From Basidiobolus meristosporus CBS 931.73 (lineage: Eukaryota; Basidiobolomycota; Basidiobolomycetes; Basidiobolales; Basidiobolaceae), in contig MCFE01000044.1 of assembly GCA_002104905.1 (NCBI GenBank), positions 124,001 to 188,000 on the forward strand: a stretch of 64,000 nt of DNA, written 5' to 3'. The position numbers were made by a program, and so were the translations under genes. Under the pieces are notes generated by a model, which did not search any database, was not told the DNA's origin, and saw nothing but the letters and a program-made list of their open reading frames with translations. Below are positions 23,727-34,874 of this stretch, piece after piece. The first letter of the stretch is position 1, and each line of letters opens with the position of its first letter.

Positions 23727-24019
23727 CCCCGCATTTCATCCATGCATAGTAGTACACTTGATTGGCCTACGAGGTGACCAATCGCAACTCGTAGTATTTT
23801 GTATATACGAGACACAAATCTTTAATAAATACTGAAACTTTCGCCTACATTTGATCAGTTACGATCGAGTTGGTTTGTTTTGAAATCAACGTCGCAGATA
23901 AACAATACACGAAGTTGGCGTTTGAATTCATCTCGTTAGCTTTTGTATTGTTTTTCTTATTCATCTTACCACCCCCATCCACACCTAACGAAGACACGTG
24001 AAACTTCAGCACAACGAAC

Positions 24020-24941
24020 ATGGCGGACGAAATTAAGCAACAGGAAGGTCCTAGAATGACCAAACTCCGCGTTTTGCTTGAGAAAGCACTTTCCAAAACA
24101 CTGAAAAATTGCAGGTAAGCGCGTAATGGAGCCATCTCTACCTCCATCTGTAGTCACTAATACCACACAGTTACGACAAGGTTGCGCAGTGTTTCTCTCA
24201 ACTAGCACAAGACTCGCCAGAAGCCCTGCAAAGTGCAGTGGATCAAGTGGTAGATTTCTTAAAAACAAGAATCAACGTAAAAAACGCTACTTCACTCTTC
24301 TCACGTATATATCCTCGCGTACTGAACCACGATGCATTGTATAGGAGGAGTTTGAAACAATCGTTGAGAAACGTGACTTGATCAACAAGTTGAACTCGTT
24401 GGACGAGCTTATTGCCTCTGCCAAAAAGATGAATCAAAAGGAGGCTGTGTCCTTGCAAAGGTAATATCTTCATCGACATACCTGGCGGAAGCAATATTAA
24501 AAATGCTTTCGATTAGACCTGCACCTGAAATAGCTATACTTTCAAAAACGGTGGTTTCAAAAAGGGAGGAGATGGAGCGTCTCAAGGCCCAACTTCTCGA
24601 GGTACGCTTTCTTTTTTTGGCATGATCTGGTTTCCTTTCCAACTTTTCAAACTTTAAAACTCTGTCTAGGTTCAACAAGAAAACAGCGGATTAATGGAGG
24701 ATTTGAAGGCAAAGAACAAGGCTATGGAGTCCAACAAGAAGGAGGTCATGGGTATGCTACAGGAAATTGATCAGGTACGGTAGCCTCGATGAAAGATCAG
24801 CGATTATTGTTCAACAACTCTAATGTGCGCACTTTTTCTTTGCTTTAGGCCATGAGTCTTGCATCCAACGTCCAGCCTCAGACCCTAAGCAACATGGTCG
24901 ATGACTTGATGGTGGAAACGAATCCCAACCTTGTTGTATAG
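24020..24941 (+). CDS. NNF1: kinetochore Mis12/MIND complex subunit Nnf1 (PMF1-like)
   Basis: Six exons: 24020-24114, 24171-24276, 24345-24460, 24517-24601, 24670-24774 and 24849-24941; 199 aa. The Nnf1 signature is visible as MTKLRVLLEKALSKTLKN, SYDKVAQCFSQLA and a following EEFETIVEKRDLINKLNSLD helix. Then come long heptad-like coiled coils (SKREEMERLKAQLLEVQQEN). Length and helix layout fit Nnf1/PMF1, which bridges inner kinetochore CENP-C to Ndc80. Sequence conservation in this family is weak, so the call rests mainly on the N-terminal head and coiled-coil architecture. Confidence 0.75.
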
Positions 24942-25425
24942 TGCGAGAAAAACATGGAGGTGTCGGGATTTCGATGATCCAATCATATCTTTAATTGCTT
25001 CGCCTTAATATAGTTTACAGCACTGAGTCTCAGAGTGAACTCGGGTTAACATCTCTCCTGTAGTCTTTTAGTAAATACTTTTCTTCAACTGCCCCTAGTA
25101 AATAAATCACAAGATTCTAGCAAATTTTCCATTTCGAGAGGCCGTTCTCCATAGTGACCAAGAAATTCACAGCTTGTTGCATTGTGTAACATTGCTGATG
25201 GTTAGAGCGAGTTTCTTATTACCAACGTCATTACTGCTTTTTCAAAAAAATCTTGATTTTCTCACGAGGCGGCTTCTAAATGGCCAGCCACCTGGAAATT
25301 GGATCACGATGATTAGCCTGGGAGCATGACATGGTTGTTGGGATAGGGGCCGTTGCCTTATAAGATTATGCAATGCTTCGGTTCCCACTGGAGTTTCTTT
25401 CGTTCTCTATTGTAGCTATCTCAAT
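24942..25425. other. intergenic between NNF1 and QDPR
   Basis: 484 bp; 3' UTR of NNF1 and promoter of QDPR. No gene signature seen. Confidence 0.4.
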
Positions 25426-26379
25426 ATGTCTGCCGCTTCTAATGTCATTATCTATGGTGGCTCTGGCGCACTAGGATCCTCAGTAGTCAAATTCTTCAAG
25501 AAAATGAATTGGGTATTTGGCTATTCTTCCGTGGGTGGCACTTCTGTCGGCTAAAATTTTGATACGCAGTCTGTCATTTCTATCGACCTGGTTCCTAGTG
25601 AAAGTGCCGATAAGAACGTTACTCTATCCCCAAGCGATTCTTTTGAAGAGCAAGGTTTTAAAGCACTAAGCGAAGTCGAGAAGCAGCTCGCTGGCAACAA
25701 AGCTGATGCGGTTCTCTGCGTGGCCGGTGGCTGGGCAGGCGGGAACGCCTCTAGCAAAGGTAAACCGACCAAAGAGTTCAGCTTGAATTGCAGTCACAGT
25801 CTTAACAAAGCAACCCACTCCAGATCTCTTCGCCAATTCCGAACTCATGTGGAAGCAAAGTGTACAGACCTCTCTGATTGCCGCACATATCGCTTCCCAA
25901 CACTTAAAAGAGTAAGTAACGTCTTGACGGGTGAATTGGACATGCGCGAATTAAACAAATGTCCATGATACGTAGAGGTGGCTTTGTTTCCTTGACCGGT
26001 GCCTATCCTGCACAAAAAGGAACACCAGGTATGATTGGTTACGGATTGGCCAAGGCCGCCGTTCACCAGTTGGTACAAAGTCTGGCTGAAAAGGCCAGCG
26101 GTCTACCAAAGGATTCCAAAGTCAATGCAATCCTACCGTAAGTGCAAGCGAGTCATTTGATTGCATTTCTCTCCCAGTTCCTAACGTGGCATCTACAGAA
26201 TCACCCTTGACACACCAATGAACCGCAAATTCATGGGTGATGGTGCTGACCTCTCATCATGGACACCGTTGGACGCGGTTGCCGAGAAGTTGTTTGAATG
26301 GGCCACCAAGCCAGAAACCGTCGAGAGTGGAAAGCTGGTGGAGATCATCACAAGCGAAGGCAAAACAGTGTTCCACTAA
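25426..26379 (+). CDS. QDPR: quinonoid dihydropteridine reductase
   Basis: Five exons: 25426-25512, 25570-25759, 25824-25911, 25976-26137 and 26199-26379; 235 aa, the family's usual length. It is a short-chain dehydrogenase with the NAD(P)H loop VIIYGGSGALGSSVVKFF, then VLCVAGGWAGGNA. The catalytic Tyr/Lys lie in GMIGYGLAKAAVHQL; the Tyr-x3-Lys spacing is intact. The C-terminus has PITLDTPMNRKFM. QDPR recycles quinonoid dihydrobiopterin to tetrahydrobiopterin for aromatic amino-acid hydroxylases. It is convergent with GTP cyclohydrolase I, the first enzyme of pterin synthesis, only 181 bp away. Confidence 0.93.
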
Positions 26380-26560
26380 GCCAGCTTAGTAGCCAACTGA
26401 AAACACCACTTAATAAAGAATACTGCTTATAGCTCCTTTAATGAAATACCACCAGATTAAGGATATAACAACTACAAAATGGAATCGTTTCTATGGATTG
26501 AAGTGTGCGGAGGATAGAATATATATATGGAACAGCCATGCAACGTTGCACCTCTAAGAT

Positions 26561-27604
26561 CTACTTTCTGATCAAACGTAAGAACTCCTCACGTGTCTTG
26601 GGATCATTCTTAAACACTCCGAGCATCGAGCTGGTCACTGTGGAGCTGGATGGCTTCTGGACTCCACGCATCACCATACACAGATGACTGGTAAACGAGA
26701 CAAGGTTAGTGGTTGGTGGATGGAAACAAACCCGCCAGTTCCCGAGATGAAGCTAACCTGCACTCGATGACCACAGCGACACCTTGGGGTTTCAGAATTT
26801 CCTGAAGGCATGTGGCGATTTGTTTGGTCAAGCGTTCTTGCACTTGAAGACGCCGGCTGAACATTTCTGCGATGCGCGCCAACTTGCTCAAGCCAAGGAC
26901 TTTGCGGTTAGGAATATATCCGATGTGCACCTAGAGCGGTGTTGTTAGAGCCGATCGCAGAGGAGAATACGTGGAGGTTTTTGGGAGTACCTTTCCGGTG
27001 AAGGGAACCATGTGGTGCTCACACAGGGAAAATATGTCAATATCACGAACTATAACCATCTCTTCGTGATCTAGAAAACGTTCAAGCAATCAATATCAAC
27101 CCTGAATCTCTATTGTTCAACACTCCCGTCGGTACCTTCGTCGAACACTGCTTCGTTAACCAGGTCTACGATGAAAATTTATCAGCTTTCCAACAACCCT
27201 CTGTATCAAGTCCAAGCGTATCTTACCGCGAATGTTTTGTTCATATCCCTGTGAAAAGAACATAAGGGCTTTCGCATATCGTTCAGGTGTTTTGATAAGA
27301 CCCTCTCTATCAGCGTCCTCCCCGATGCACTCCAAAATGGTCTTTACCGCACCGGCGATTTTCTGGATTCTAGCCTCTTTTTGGTCCTCTGATTCTTCGA
27401 GGCGAGCCTTGGTTCCGAGACCTATTATTTTGGCGGGTTACTTCGCGGGAGGCGAGCACAAATCTGCACTAAAGTGGACTTACTGGGGTAACTCAAGCCG
27501 TCCATGTCGATAGGAGAGTCCACTCTTTGAATAGGCGAGGAGACTCTGCTTAGCGCAGGCGAAACGGCAGCTCCGTTCAACTTTTTTTCGTTCTGTAAAG
27601 ACAT
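26561..27604 (-). CDS. FOL2: GTP cyclohydrolase I
   Basis: Six exons: 27484-27604, 27227-27421, 27136-27165, 26991-27070, 26758-26930 and 26561-26687; 241 aa. The active-site blocks are intact: [37 protein letters not shown] with zinc-binding Cys and two His; [29 protein letters not shown]; and [18 protein letters not shown] with the second zinc Cys and its neighbouring His. The enzyme turns GTP into dihydroneopterin triphosphate, the entry step for folate and tetrahydrobiopterin. The N-terminal 50 residues are a variable regulatory-type tail. It lies tail to tail with QDPR. Confidence 0.95.
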
Positions 27605-28099
27605 TCGGTTAAAGGGGATACAGGTTAACTTATATTTGAAAATTTTGGAAACCAAGCATGTGGGTCTCACCTTCATATACTAGGAAAAAAATCATGGTAA
27701 ATTCTTGCTACCCAACATATTATCAATTCCTAAGCGTGGTGTCCCAAGCCAATCACCTCAAGACGAACCAGCCTCGCTCAGAAAGAGTACTGAGCCTGAT
27801 CGTGAGAATTAATGCCACTCCGACCAATCACTCAGTAGTTCACACTACCATTCTGCTGAAACGAATGTATCAAGATCCATTTCATCAGTTTGAATCATTG
27901 AGGAATGAAATGATTTCAGAATGGAACAAATGTTCGCGAATATCTGGTCCCGGAAATCGGAGGCTCCCATTGAGGATTTATTGGTGGGGTTTATTATGCG
28001 CAAAGTGATGGAGCGAGAATCATGAAAATTTTTATATCGATACTGGTGTGCTCGAGTTGGACTTATAATTTGTAATTGCTACTATTTCAGTGCTTAGCA
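27605..28099. other. intergenic divergent region GTP cyclohydrolase I / uL10m
   Basis: 495 bp between divergent starts, so both promoters should lie here. A 116-codon plus-strand frame (27658-28008) begins with GTG and has no recognisable motif, so I do not call it a gene. Confidence 0.4.
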
Positions 28100-28820
28100 A
28101 TGTTGAGCTATACAAGTTCTCAAGTTTTGACGGTCGTCAGAAGAGCCGCTACTATCAACGCCGCACTTCCGGCTACTAGCATTCGCTCATGTAAATATCC
28201 TCTTTTGTGAATCCGTAGGCTGCACATATTAATCCACATTTACAGTTGCCACAGCTAAGAAGGAATTGCCATGGAGCCGTGATCCCTCGAAGGAATATCC
28301 TCTCAGAAAGAGCTTCTTGCACGCCGAATATTTGAAGCGTTTGGAGGCACCAGTTATCGTTGTCTTGCAGCACAACAACTTGACCGTGCCTGAATTTATT
28401 GAAGCTCGCTCTCAATTGAAGAAGGCTGGAGTCAAGCTTCAGACCATGAGAACCGGTATTCTTCGTGTTGCTATCAAGAAGACTCGCTACGAGAACCTCA
28501 CTCCTTTGTTGTACGGACCCGTATGCTTCGCTTATACCGAGGGAGCCGAGGCACCCAACGCCATCACTGCTATCCTAGAAGTTGCCAATAAGAACAAGAA
28601 GTTGAACGTTCTTGGCGGAAAGGTCGAGAACTCTCTTGCCAACATCGAGGATTTGGCATTGATCTCTAAGCTTCCTTCATTGGATCAATTGCGCTCCGAG
28701 TTGCTCGGAACTCTCGATCATCCTGGTCGCACTATTCATAACATGCTCAATAGACATCCACAATCGCTACTCCAAGCACTTAGCCAACACGAGAAGAACC
28801 TTTCAGGAGAGTCTTCTTAG
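28100..28820 (+). CDS. MRPL11: mitochondrial large ribosomal subunit protein uL10m
   Basis: Two exons (28100-28190 and 28246-28820), 221 aa. The N-terminus MLSYTSSQVLTVVRRAATIN is Arg/Ser-rich without acidic residues, as expected for a mitochondrial presequence. The uL10 core follows: KSFLHAEYLKRLE, VIVVLQHNNLTVPEFIEARSQ, LKKAGVKLQTMRTGILRVAI and LLYGPVCFAY. A C-terminal helix carries the uL10m-type ending. It forms the stalk base of the mitochondrial 54S subunit. Confidence 0.88.
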
Positions 28821-29006
28821 GAAGTCTGCATTATTTATAGTTCCATGTTCTAGCTAACTCATTCCTATCTCTCATCTTTCCATTCCAATAAAATCATCGC
28901 ATTATATAGAGAGAATCCATGCTCAATGAACACGACGTACAATGGGTGGCTGTTTATTACGGTCAATATTTACAGGGCATTCGAAGCCCGCCACAATCCC
29001 AAGGAA

Positions 29007-29943
29007 TTAGGGGAGTGTCATGCTAAAGTTATTTCTACCAGGTCCATCATTGACGAGATTCTTGCGGTGAAATTTCTCCTGGATCGTCTTGGCGGGCTTG
29101 CCGAGTCTGAACAAATAGTAGGCCAGCTTTTTAGCAAAGTGGCAAGACACCTGCTGAAACCCGAGATTCGCCATAAATTCCTGCAAGTACTCGTGGTTCA
29201 GATAACGGGAGTTGGTCACGCATGGGAGTGGCACCACAAAGAAAAGGTACCCGGAGGGTAGGAGGAAGTCTCTGGTTTTGGCGATCATAATACCTGTTTG
29301 GATGTAAGCATAGGATATGCAGAAATATTGGAATAGCCGATCGAATCGAGCGACTTATTTACCTCGCTTCAGAGGATCTCCGACAAAGTTGACTACCAAT
29401 GAGAGACATACTATGTTAAACCGATTCGAGTCCTTGTTGGGGGCTTCCATCTCAAGAAAATCTTGTTTGATGATGTTAGAGTCTCTAGGGTTCAGGTCTA
29501 TGGACGTAGTTTTGATCCAGGCTGACTGTTTCTTGTAGTTCTCACTAGATAGCGCTCCGATATCAAGTAAGGTGATATTTGTCTAGGGGAAGATTAGCCG
29601 CTACTCCTCTACTCAATCCACACATGTCGCGTACCTTTACTTCGTCTGGAATGCCGATCTTCGCGAGCTCCTGTACTAGCCATTTGCTGGTATCTCCGCC
29701 TCTAGTCTTACTAGCTCCCAAAACAGAGGCTCGTTGGTATAATTCAAGACCACCCAATTTCTCCATCTCATTTTTAAGCTCGGATATTTTGTCAGGATCC
29801 GAAGTTTTCTCTACTTCTTTGTTTAGTACATGATAGCGTCGGATAATTTGTGCCGTCTTTTTCTTGAAGGCGGCTGGCTTAGCCTTAAGTAGGGAAGTGT
29901 CCTCGAAAGTAACTGGCTTCTTTCGTTTAGTAGCACGCGGCAT
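29007..29943 (-). CDS. BMT2: 25S rRNA adenine-N1 methyltransferase Bmt2
   Basis: Three exons: 29635-29943, 29363-29582 and 29007-29293; 271 aa. The N-terminus is basic (MPRATKRKKPVTFED), followed by GGLELYQRASVLGASKTRGG, typical of Bmt2. The SAM fold shows ITLLDIGALS, SIDLNPRD and FNIVCLSLVVNFVGDPLKRG. A strongly conserved LPLPCVTNSRYLNHEYL motif marks the family. Yeast Bmt2 makes m1A2142 in 25S rRNA in the nucleolus. A large basic N-terminus and no membrane segments fit that location. Confidence 0.92.
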
Positions 29944-30217
29944 GACAATTACGTGAAAGGGCTAAAACTAGGGATTTCCCGTGGATATTATGGCAAGAAA
30001 AAAATCGCTCCTGGAGATTAGAAAAAAATGATCCAGAGGATCAATGTATGCTCAGGTGATCACTGACTCCTGCGTGACTGTCCTTGTAGTCGAGACAGTC
30101 ACTCCCCTTGACCTTGGTTAATATCTGATATATTTGACAAATAATCCTTCCACATTTCCACTGACTCTTTAAAAAGCGCCAACCAGGTTGATATTGTTGA
30201 GAGTTTATGCTTCTGAG

Positions 30218-31618
30218 ATGTCTACCGCTTCATCCACAGCCATTCCTTTCCAAGATCTAACCTCACCCTGTCTTCGAAAGCTGCTCCGCTACGTCGAAAA
30301 GGACTTTGGCGTACTATACAACTGCACTAAAGTAAACAAGAACTGGTGCACACAGTCAACAGAAGTTTTGTACAGTAATCCGTGGAGCTTTTTTAACAAC
30401 CTCAAGCTAGGCTCCAAAGAGCAAGTTAGGGCTATGCAATTACTACGCACTTTAGCCAACAGTTTAGAGCCTTCTACTCTAGAAGCAGAGCTAGCCAACC
30501 TAAAAACAGGGGAGAAAACCATGTTCCGGTACTATGCATTCGTTAGGGCAGTGGATCTTTACCAGCTTCACCTTTGCTTATGGCTGGAGTTTCGGAATAA
30601 CATTCTGTTCGAGGAAACCGGGAAGATTCTATGGCAGACATTTCGCGAAAGCATCAGTCCTAACCTCAAGAAACTCATCTGCGGTGGGGCTGTTCCGTAT
30701 AATGAGATTTTCCCACAGGGAGTTACCTATCCACGCCTTACTCACTTAGAAGTGAAGGTTTTCAACTTTGGAAAGCCGCTGAATTCATCCCATTGTCGCC
30801 TCATTGCCGACTGTTGTGGTAACCTCACTACTTTCCGATTCTCTCACGGGAACAGGGCCCATGGGATGCCGTTGGAGTTCACAGAATGGGACATCGCCAG
30901 TATTATTCGTGCACAGAAACCAAACAGTTTGAAAACTTTCTGCCTGCAGGGCTTGCGATACATCAGACTTCACCTGATCATCGAGGCATTGATTGAACGT
31001 CACAGCGAAAGCTTGACCCATCTCACTCTTGATAATTGTATCTCGCTAGGGTCACGAGACTTCCGATCCATAGCTCCTCTGAAGCAGTTACAATCATTGA
31101 GCCTGCCCTGGTGTGTTCAAGTAGACAATGAGGTGATCATGTATTTAACAGAGGCAATCCCATCGATCACCGAGGTCAACCTCTCCGGAACGCTGGTGAC
31201 GGATTTGGGAGTCAGCAGCCTGATCGAAACATTAGGCGAGAGTCTTCATGGGCTGAATGTAAGCTACCTCTATTCGCTGAACGCCGACACGATCTTTCCT
31301 GTGTTAGCACGCCACGCTTGTAATCTAACGCACCTGTCATTGGAGAGCGTTCGATACAGCTATGAGACCATCTGGAAGTTTGTATCCTTCTGTCCTGACC
31401 TTGAGTTGCTTATTCTGGGTATCCCACAAAGAACGAGCATAGGAGCGCTTGACACTGTCATTAGGTTACTCAACAGCTACCCAAAGCTCCAGTACCTTGA
31501 CATGGTCAACTCCACTGTGCCACAACATGCGGCCGACTCCTTTGGAGCCTATCCGAATCTGAGGAAGGTGAGGATCTCCATTGACGGGTTTCGTCAAGAG
31601 CTGGTCTTACGGGAATGA
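30218..31618 (+). CDS. F-box-like leucine-rich-repeat protein
   Basis: Single exon, 466 aa from the ATG at 30218. Residues 8-50 look like an F-box-type helical motif (TSPCLRKLLRYVEKDF...NKNWCTQSTEVLYSNPW). Then comes an irregular LRR array with repeats such as LTHLTLDNCISL, LQSLSLPWCVQVDN and ITEVNLSGTLVTDLG. Proteins of this build usually act as substrate receptors in SCF ubiquitin ligases; the substrate is unknown. Such intronless F-box/LRR genes are often lineage-expanded in early-diverging fungi (general knowledge, not tested here). Confidence 0.75.
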   Translation: MSTASSTAIPFQDLTSPCLRKLLRYVEKDFGVLYNCTKVNKNWCTQSTEVLYSNPWSFFNNLKLGSKEQVRAMQLLRTLANSLEPSTLEAELANLKTGEKTMFRYYAFVRAVDLYQLHLCLWLEFRNNILFEETGKILWQTFRESISPNLKKLICGGAVPYNEIFPQGVTYPRLTHLEVKVFNFGKPLNSSHCRLIADCCGNLTTFRFSHGNRAHGMPLEFTEWDIASIIRAQKPNSLKTFCLQGLRYIRLHLIIEALIERHSESLTHLTLDNCISLGSRDFRSIAPLKQLQSLSLPWCVQVDNEVIMYLTEAIPSITEVNLSGTLVTDLGVSSLIETLGESLHGLNVSYLYSLNADTIFPVLARHACNLTHLSLESVRYSYETIWKFVSFCPDLELLILGIPQRTSIGALDTVIRLLNSYPKLQYLDMVNSTVPQHAADSFGAYPNLRKVRISIDGFRQELVLRE

Positions 31619-31742
31619 CTTCCCCTCGATTTACCCCATCCCACTCCGATGAACCCAATCACCAATAAATATCACGAGGCGCAGAAAGTCTATTTATTAA
31701 AGCGGACGGGGAATAACAAGATATAAGGAGATTGCTAGTCTA

Positions 31743-32027
31743 TCACGTGAATTTAATGGTCCTAACGAACTTGGCTGGATGGAACTCCATGCGTGGGTTC
31801 TTAGCATCAATCTTCCCCAATGGCTTCTTGCATCGCTCATCCGAGAAAATCTCAAATCTGATGTGATCTGGATCGTTAGTGTAAGCAGAGATGATTGGGA
31901 AGTCAACTTTGTAGCAGTCTCCGTTTTTCGCCTCAAAGGTGGCTATGCCGATATTCTCGATGTCAAGCACAGCGTCGCATTGGATGTGTCCAAGTACTGA
32001 TAGGGTGAAGAGGATCAGGGGAAGCAT
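31743..32027 (-). CDS. small secreted protein, unknown function
   Basis: Intronless 94-aa frame with a classic signal peptide: MLPLILFTLSVLGHIQC, hydrophobic with probable cleavage around residue 17-20. The mature part of about 75 residues has two cysteines (in DCYKVDF and DERCKKPL) that could form one disulphide. It ends with a basic strand. I do not recognise a family. Clear ATG start, signal peptide and isolation from other genes support it being real. It could be an effector-like or wall-associated protein. Confidence 0.6.
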   Translation of the reverse strand: MLPLILFTLSVLGHIQCDAVLDIENIGIATFEAKNGDCYKVDFPIISAYTNDPDHIRFEIFSDERCKKPLGKIDAKNPRMEFHPAKFVRTIKFT

Positions 32028-33041
32028 TCCGAATATGGTGAGGCTTGTCGTGGCAAGTGCTTGTACTTTATAATGGCCGCACTCGCCGCCAACTCTGGAG
32101 CACCCCGCGTTTCAAGCGGTGTTTTTGCACTGCTGATCAGGTGATGGATGGCAGTGGCCATCTATGGTAGGTGCATCTTTTCAACAACGACTTGAGCTGT
32201 GGTGGACGATCTGTGTTTGATTCAGTGTATGAAATGTCATCAAGTGTCTGTCAAACATGGCCCAATCCCTGATTCGACGTATGGTTGATACCCAAGCCTT
32301 GATCTCGTGCGAATCTGTATGACATTGTAGTCACTCATCAGACTGATTCACCAGAAATTAGCAGGGTTTTGATGTGTGCATTGGGTGTGAGTTGTAGTTG
32401 GTTTATTTGGAACCGCAGATTGAGCATTCAATTTGAATCAAACATGCTTATTAATGTTCATCCATAGGGAGGCGTCCATTCCTGTTTCTCTGTGGATATT
32501 GTGCCAATAAGCAACCCACTATGCCATTTCACACATCAGTCCAGCTAGATGCTTAAGTCTGCATTTATACTGATCTGAGAGATCCGCTTCGATCGTATTA
32601 CCTAATCAGTCCATGTTTAGGCAAGGGATGGGGTCGCCCCCTGTAGGGCTCCCGATGCGATCCCTATTATCTGCTTCCTCGTGTGGGAGCGATGAGATAA
32701 GAACCGGGTATTCTAACGTCACTTAAAGTGGTTGTAATCCTTACACTTGGTAATTCCTAAACTAAGCCGTTTAATATAGCATATTTGCCCTTCTTTCTCG
32801 GTTCTAAAGTGCCCAAGCTTACGATTTTTCAACAACGATTTTTGTACCCCAAAGTAGTTTCCGAAGTTCCTTTCCACCCTTTTCTTCCGTTTGAAGATCC
32901 ATTGTCGAGAGAAGAATTCAACCACTAAACTCGCCCGAAAGACCTCTGGGATCGAAACCATACGGCGGTAACGACCGGGTTATTTTAACCTTCGTCTCCA
33001 GCTAATAAATGCTAAATCAAGCGCTCTGTTGCTTCATAGGA
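32028..33041. other. intergenic about 1 kb
   Basis: Between two divergent starts (small secreted protein and Atf1-like bZIP). An 80-codon minus frame at 32719-32961 has no motif. The long leader is common for stress-response transcription factors. Confidence 0.4.
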
Positions 33042-34582
33042 ATGTCCACTTCTCAAACTATTTCATACAATAAGCGAGCAAGTTTCGAGTTTCAAGATTC
33101 TCCTTTTCCCCAGAAAGGGATCTCGGGCAAACTTCACTCTTCAGATATGTCCAGGCAAACAGGTTGGTATCTCTGGGCTAGTGTCGGCTGATTTTCTTGT
33201 TCACTAAGTGAAAACCTACTTATAGTACCCATGGAAAAGAGTTGTAAACCCGACTTTGCTTCACCGTCAATCTTATCGGTATCAAACTTGTTATCTCCCC
33301 TCCCAGCTACCAACCAACAATCGCCCAGCCAATTTGCCAATCCAAGCTCAAAACTCGACCTTGAGCCTAACCCGTTCGAACAAAGCTTCGGTACTGCCAC
33401 CACAGAAGGGACCGGTGCTACCGACACTGGAGCGGTCACACCTAAGAGTATCCTCCCACCTATCTCTAGTATAGATAGCCCACAGCCTCTTCGAGATTCA
33501 TTCCCCTGGGGCGAACAGTCCCTCCGATCAGGGCCTTTGTCGCCTTCAATGCTTGTAAGACCTCAAAACCAAAAAGGACTGTCTCGATCCACCGCCTTTA
33601 GTCCTTTCGGTTCACAACCCTCCCCTATGACTGCTGCACTGTTAGGAGCCGCAGGCCAGGTCACCACGAACTTTCTCAACAATCTACCAAATCATTCCCT
33701 TCAGCTCAAAGTGAGCGACATGAGTCCTTCGTTGAATCTCAAACGAGCTAGCCAAGCATCTGCCAAACCCAATACCTCATCCAACATACCAACTTCTGGC
33801 CAACCCACGCCAGCGTTCCAACCAACTAATTCATCCGCCCAAATCAACCTCAGTACTGCTGGCCAGGCTGACCTCAAGGGTCACGAGAACCAAGCAACCG
33901 CGCGGCTGACCAAAACTCTTCCACCGAAATCCCGAAAAAGCAAAACAAAGAGCCCTAGCCCGTCGGATCGGAGAAAGAGTACGGTTAGCTTGGTATCTAC
34001 CGAAGGAAATGGCGATTCGGATGGGGAGAAAGAGGAGTTGGAGCACGATGGTAAGCACAAGAAGATCAAGAACGATGATCCAGAAGAGAAGCGCAAGAAC
34101 TTCTTGGAAAGAAATCGGCAGGGTAGGTGTTGTGGAAATAGAGTTCTTTAAAAAGTGGGAAAAACTGATGTGTTTACCTGATAGCGGCGTTGAAATGTCG
34201 ACAGCGCAAGAAGCAGTGGTTGAACAATTTGCAAGGACAAGTGGAGTACTATACTCAGGAGAATGAACAGTTACAGAATCAGGCCGCCGCCTTACGCGAG
34301 GAAATCATTAACTTGAAAACCCTTCTGATTGCACACAAGGATTGTCCAGTGGCCCAGAGCAACGGTGTAGGATTGGATCTTGGAGCCTTGACGAGCACAG
34401 GACCAGCCGGGAATTCATCCAGGATCAACCCGGCAATGAGTATCCCACTGATGCAAAGTAATATGAATCAAACGATCGCCCGATCTCTGGGTGGAGCACC
34501 GGGGATTTCAAGCATGCACAATCATCAGATGCATCCCAGCGCCTCCAATCCCAACCTCAACCCAAACATGATGCGGTTTTAG
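33042..34582 (+). CDS. ATF1: Atf1/AtfA-family bZIP transcription factor
   Basis: Three exons: 33042-33162, 33226-34122 and 34185-34582; 471 aa. The bZIP basic region spans an intron: KRKNFLERNRQ joined to AALKCRQRKKQWLNNLQ, the exact Atf1/CREB2 type. It is followed by a leucine zipper with LQGQVEYYTQENEQLQNQA. The N-terminus carries short Atf1-type motifs (EPNPFEQSFG, FPWGEQSLRSGPLSPSML and FSPFGSQPSPMTAALLGAA) resembling the Aft1 HRA/OSA regions. A KSRKSKTKSPSPSDRRKS stretch may be a phosphorylated nuclear signal. Orthologues act downstream of Sty1/Hog1 MAP kinases in osmotic and oxidative stress. Confidence 0.92.
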
Positions 34583-34874
34583 AAGCGTCTAGGCCACTGG
34601 GTAGAAACGAAAACAATAACAATGTTTGTCGTTGCTGTTGTAGATAATGGTTTCGTGCAAAAACCACCTCGCGTTTGACGCGTGTACTTTTTCCCTTGTG
34701 TTCGTTCTTCGATGTATTCATCTTTCATTTTTGCTTAGGCACTTTGAAAAGGGATTGATATAAATAAGCATTCCTCCGATGTACGGAGCGTTCGGTTTAT
34801 TTTAGTTGGTGTACAAGCCGCTAGTGCCAGTGTGAATAGTTCATTAGCCTGCCGGAACTGGGGGGATGCCGGAT

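Noticed and set aside
27658-28008. 116-codon plus frame upstream of uL10m
   Set aside because: Starts with GTG, no family motif, and overlaps the divergent promoter region.
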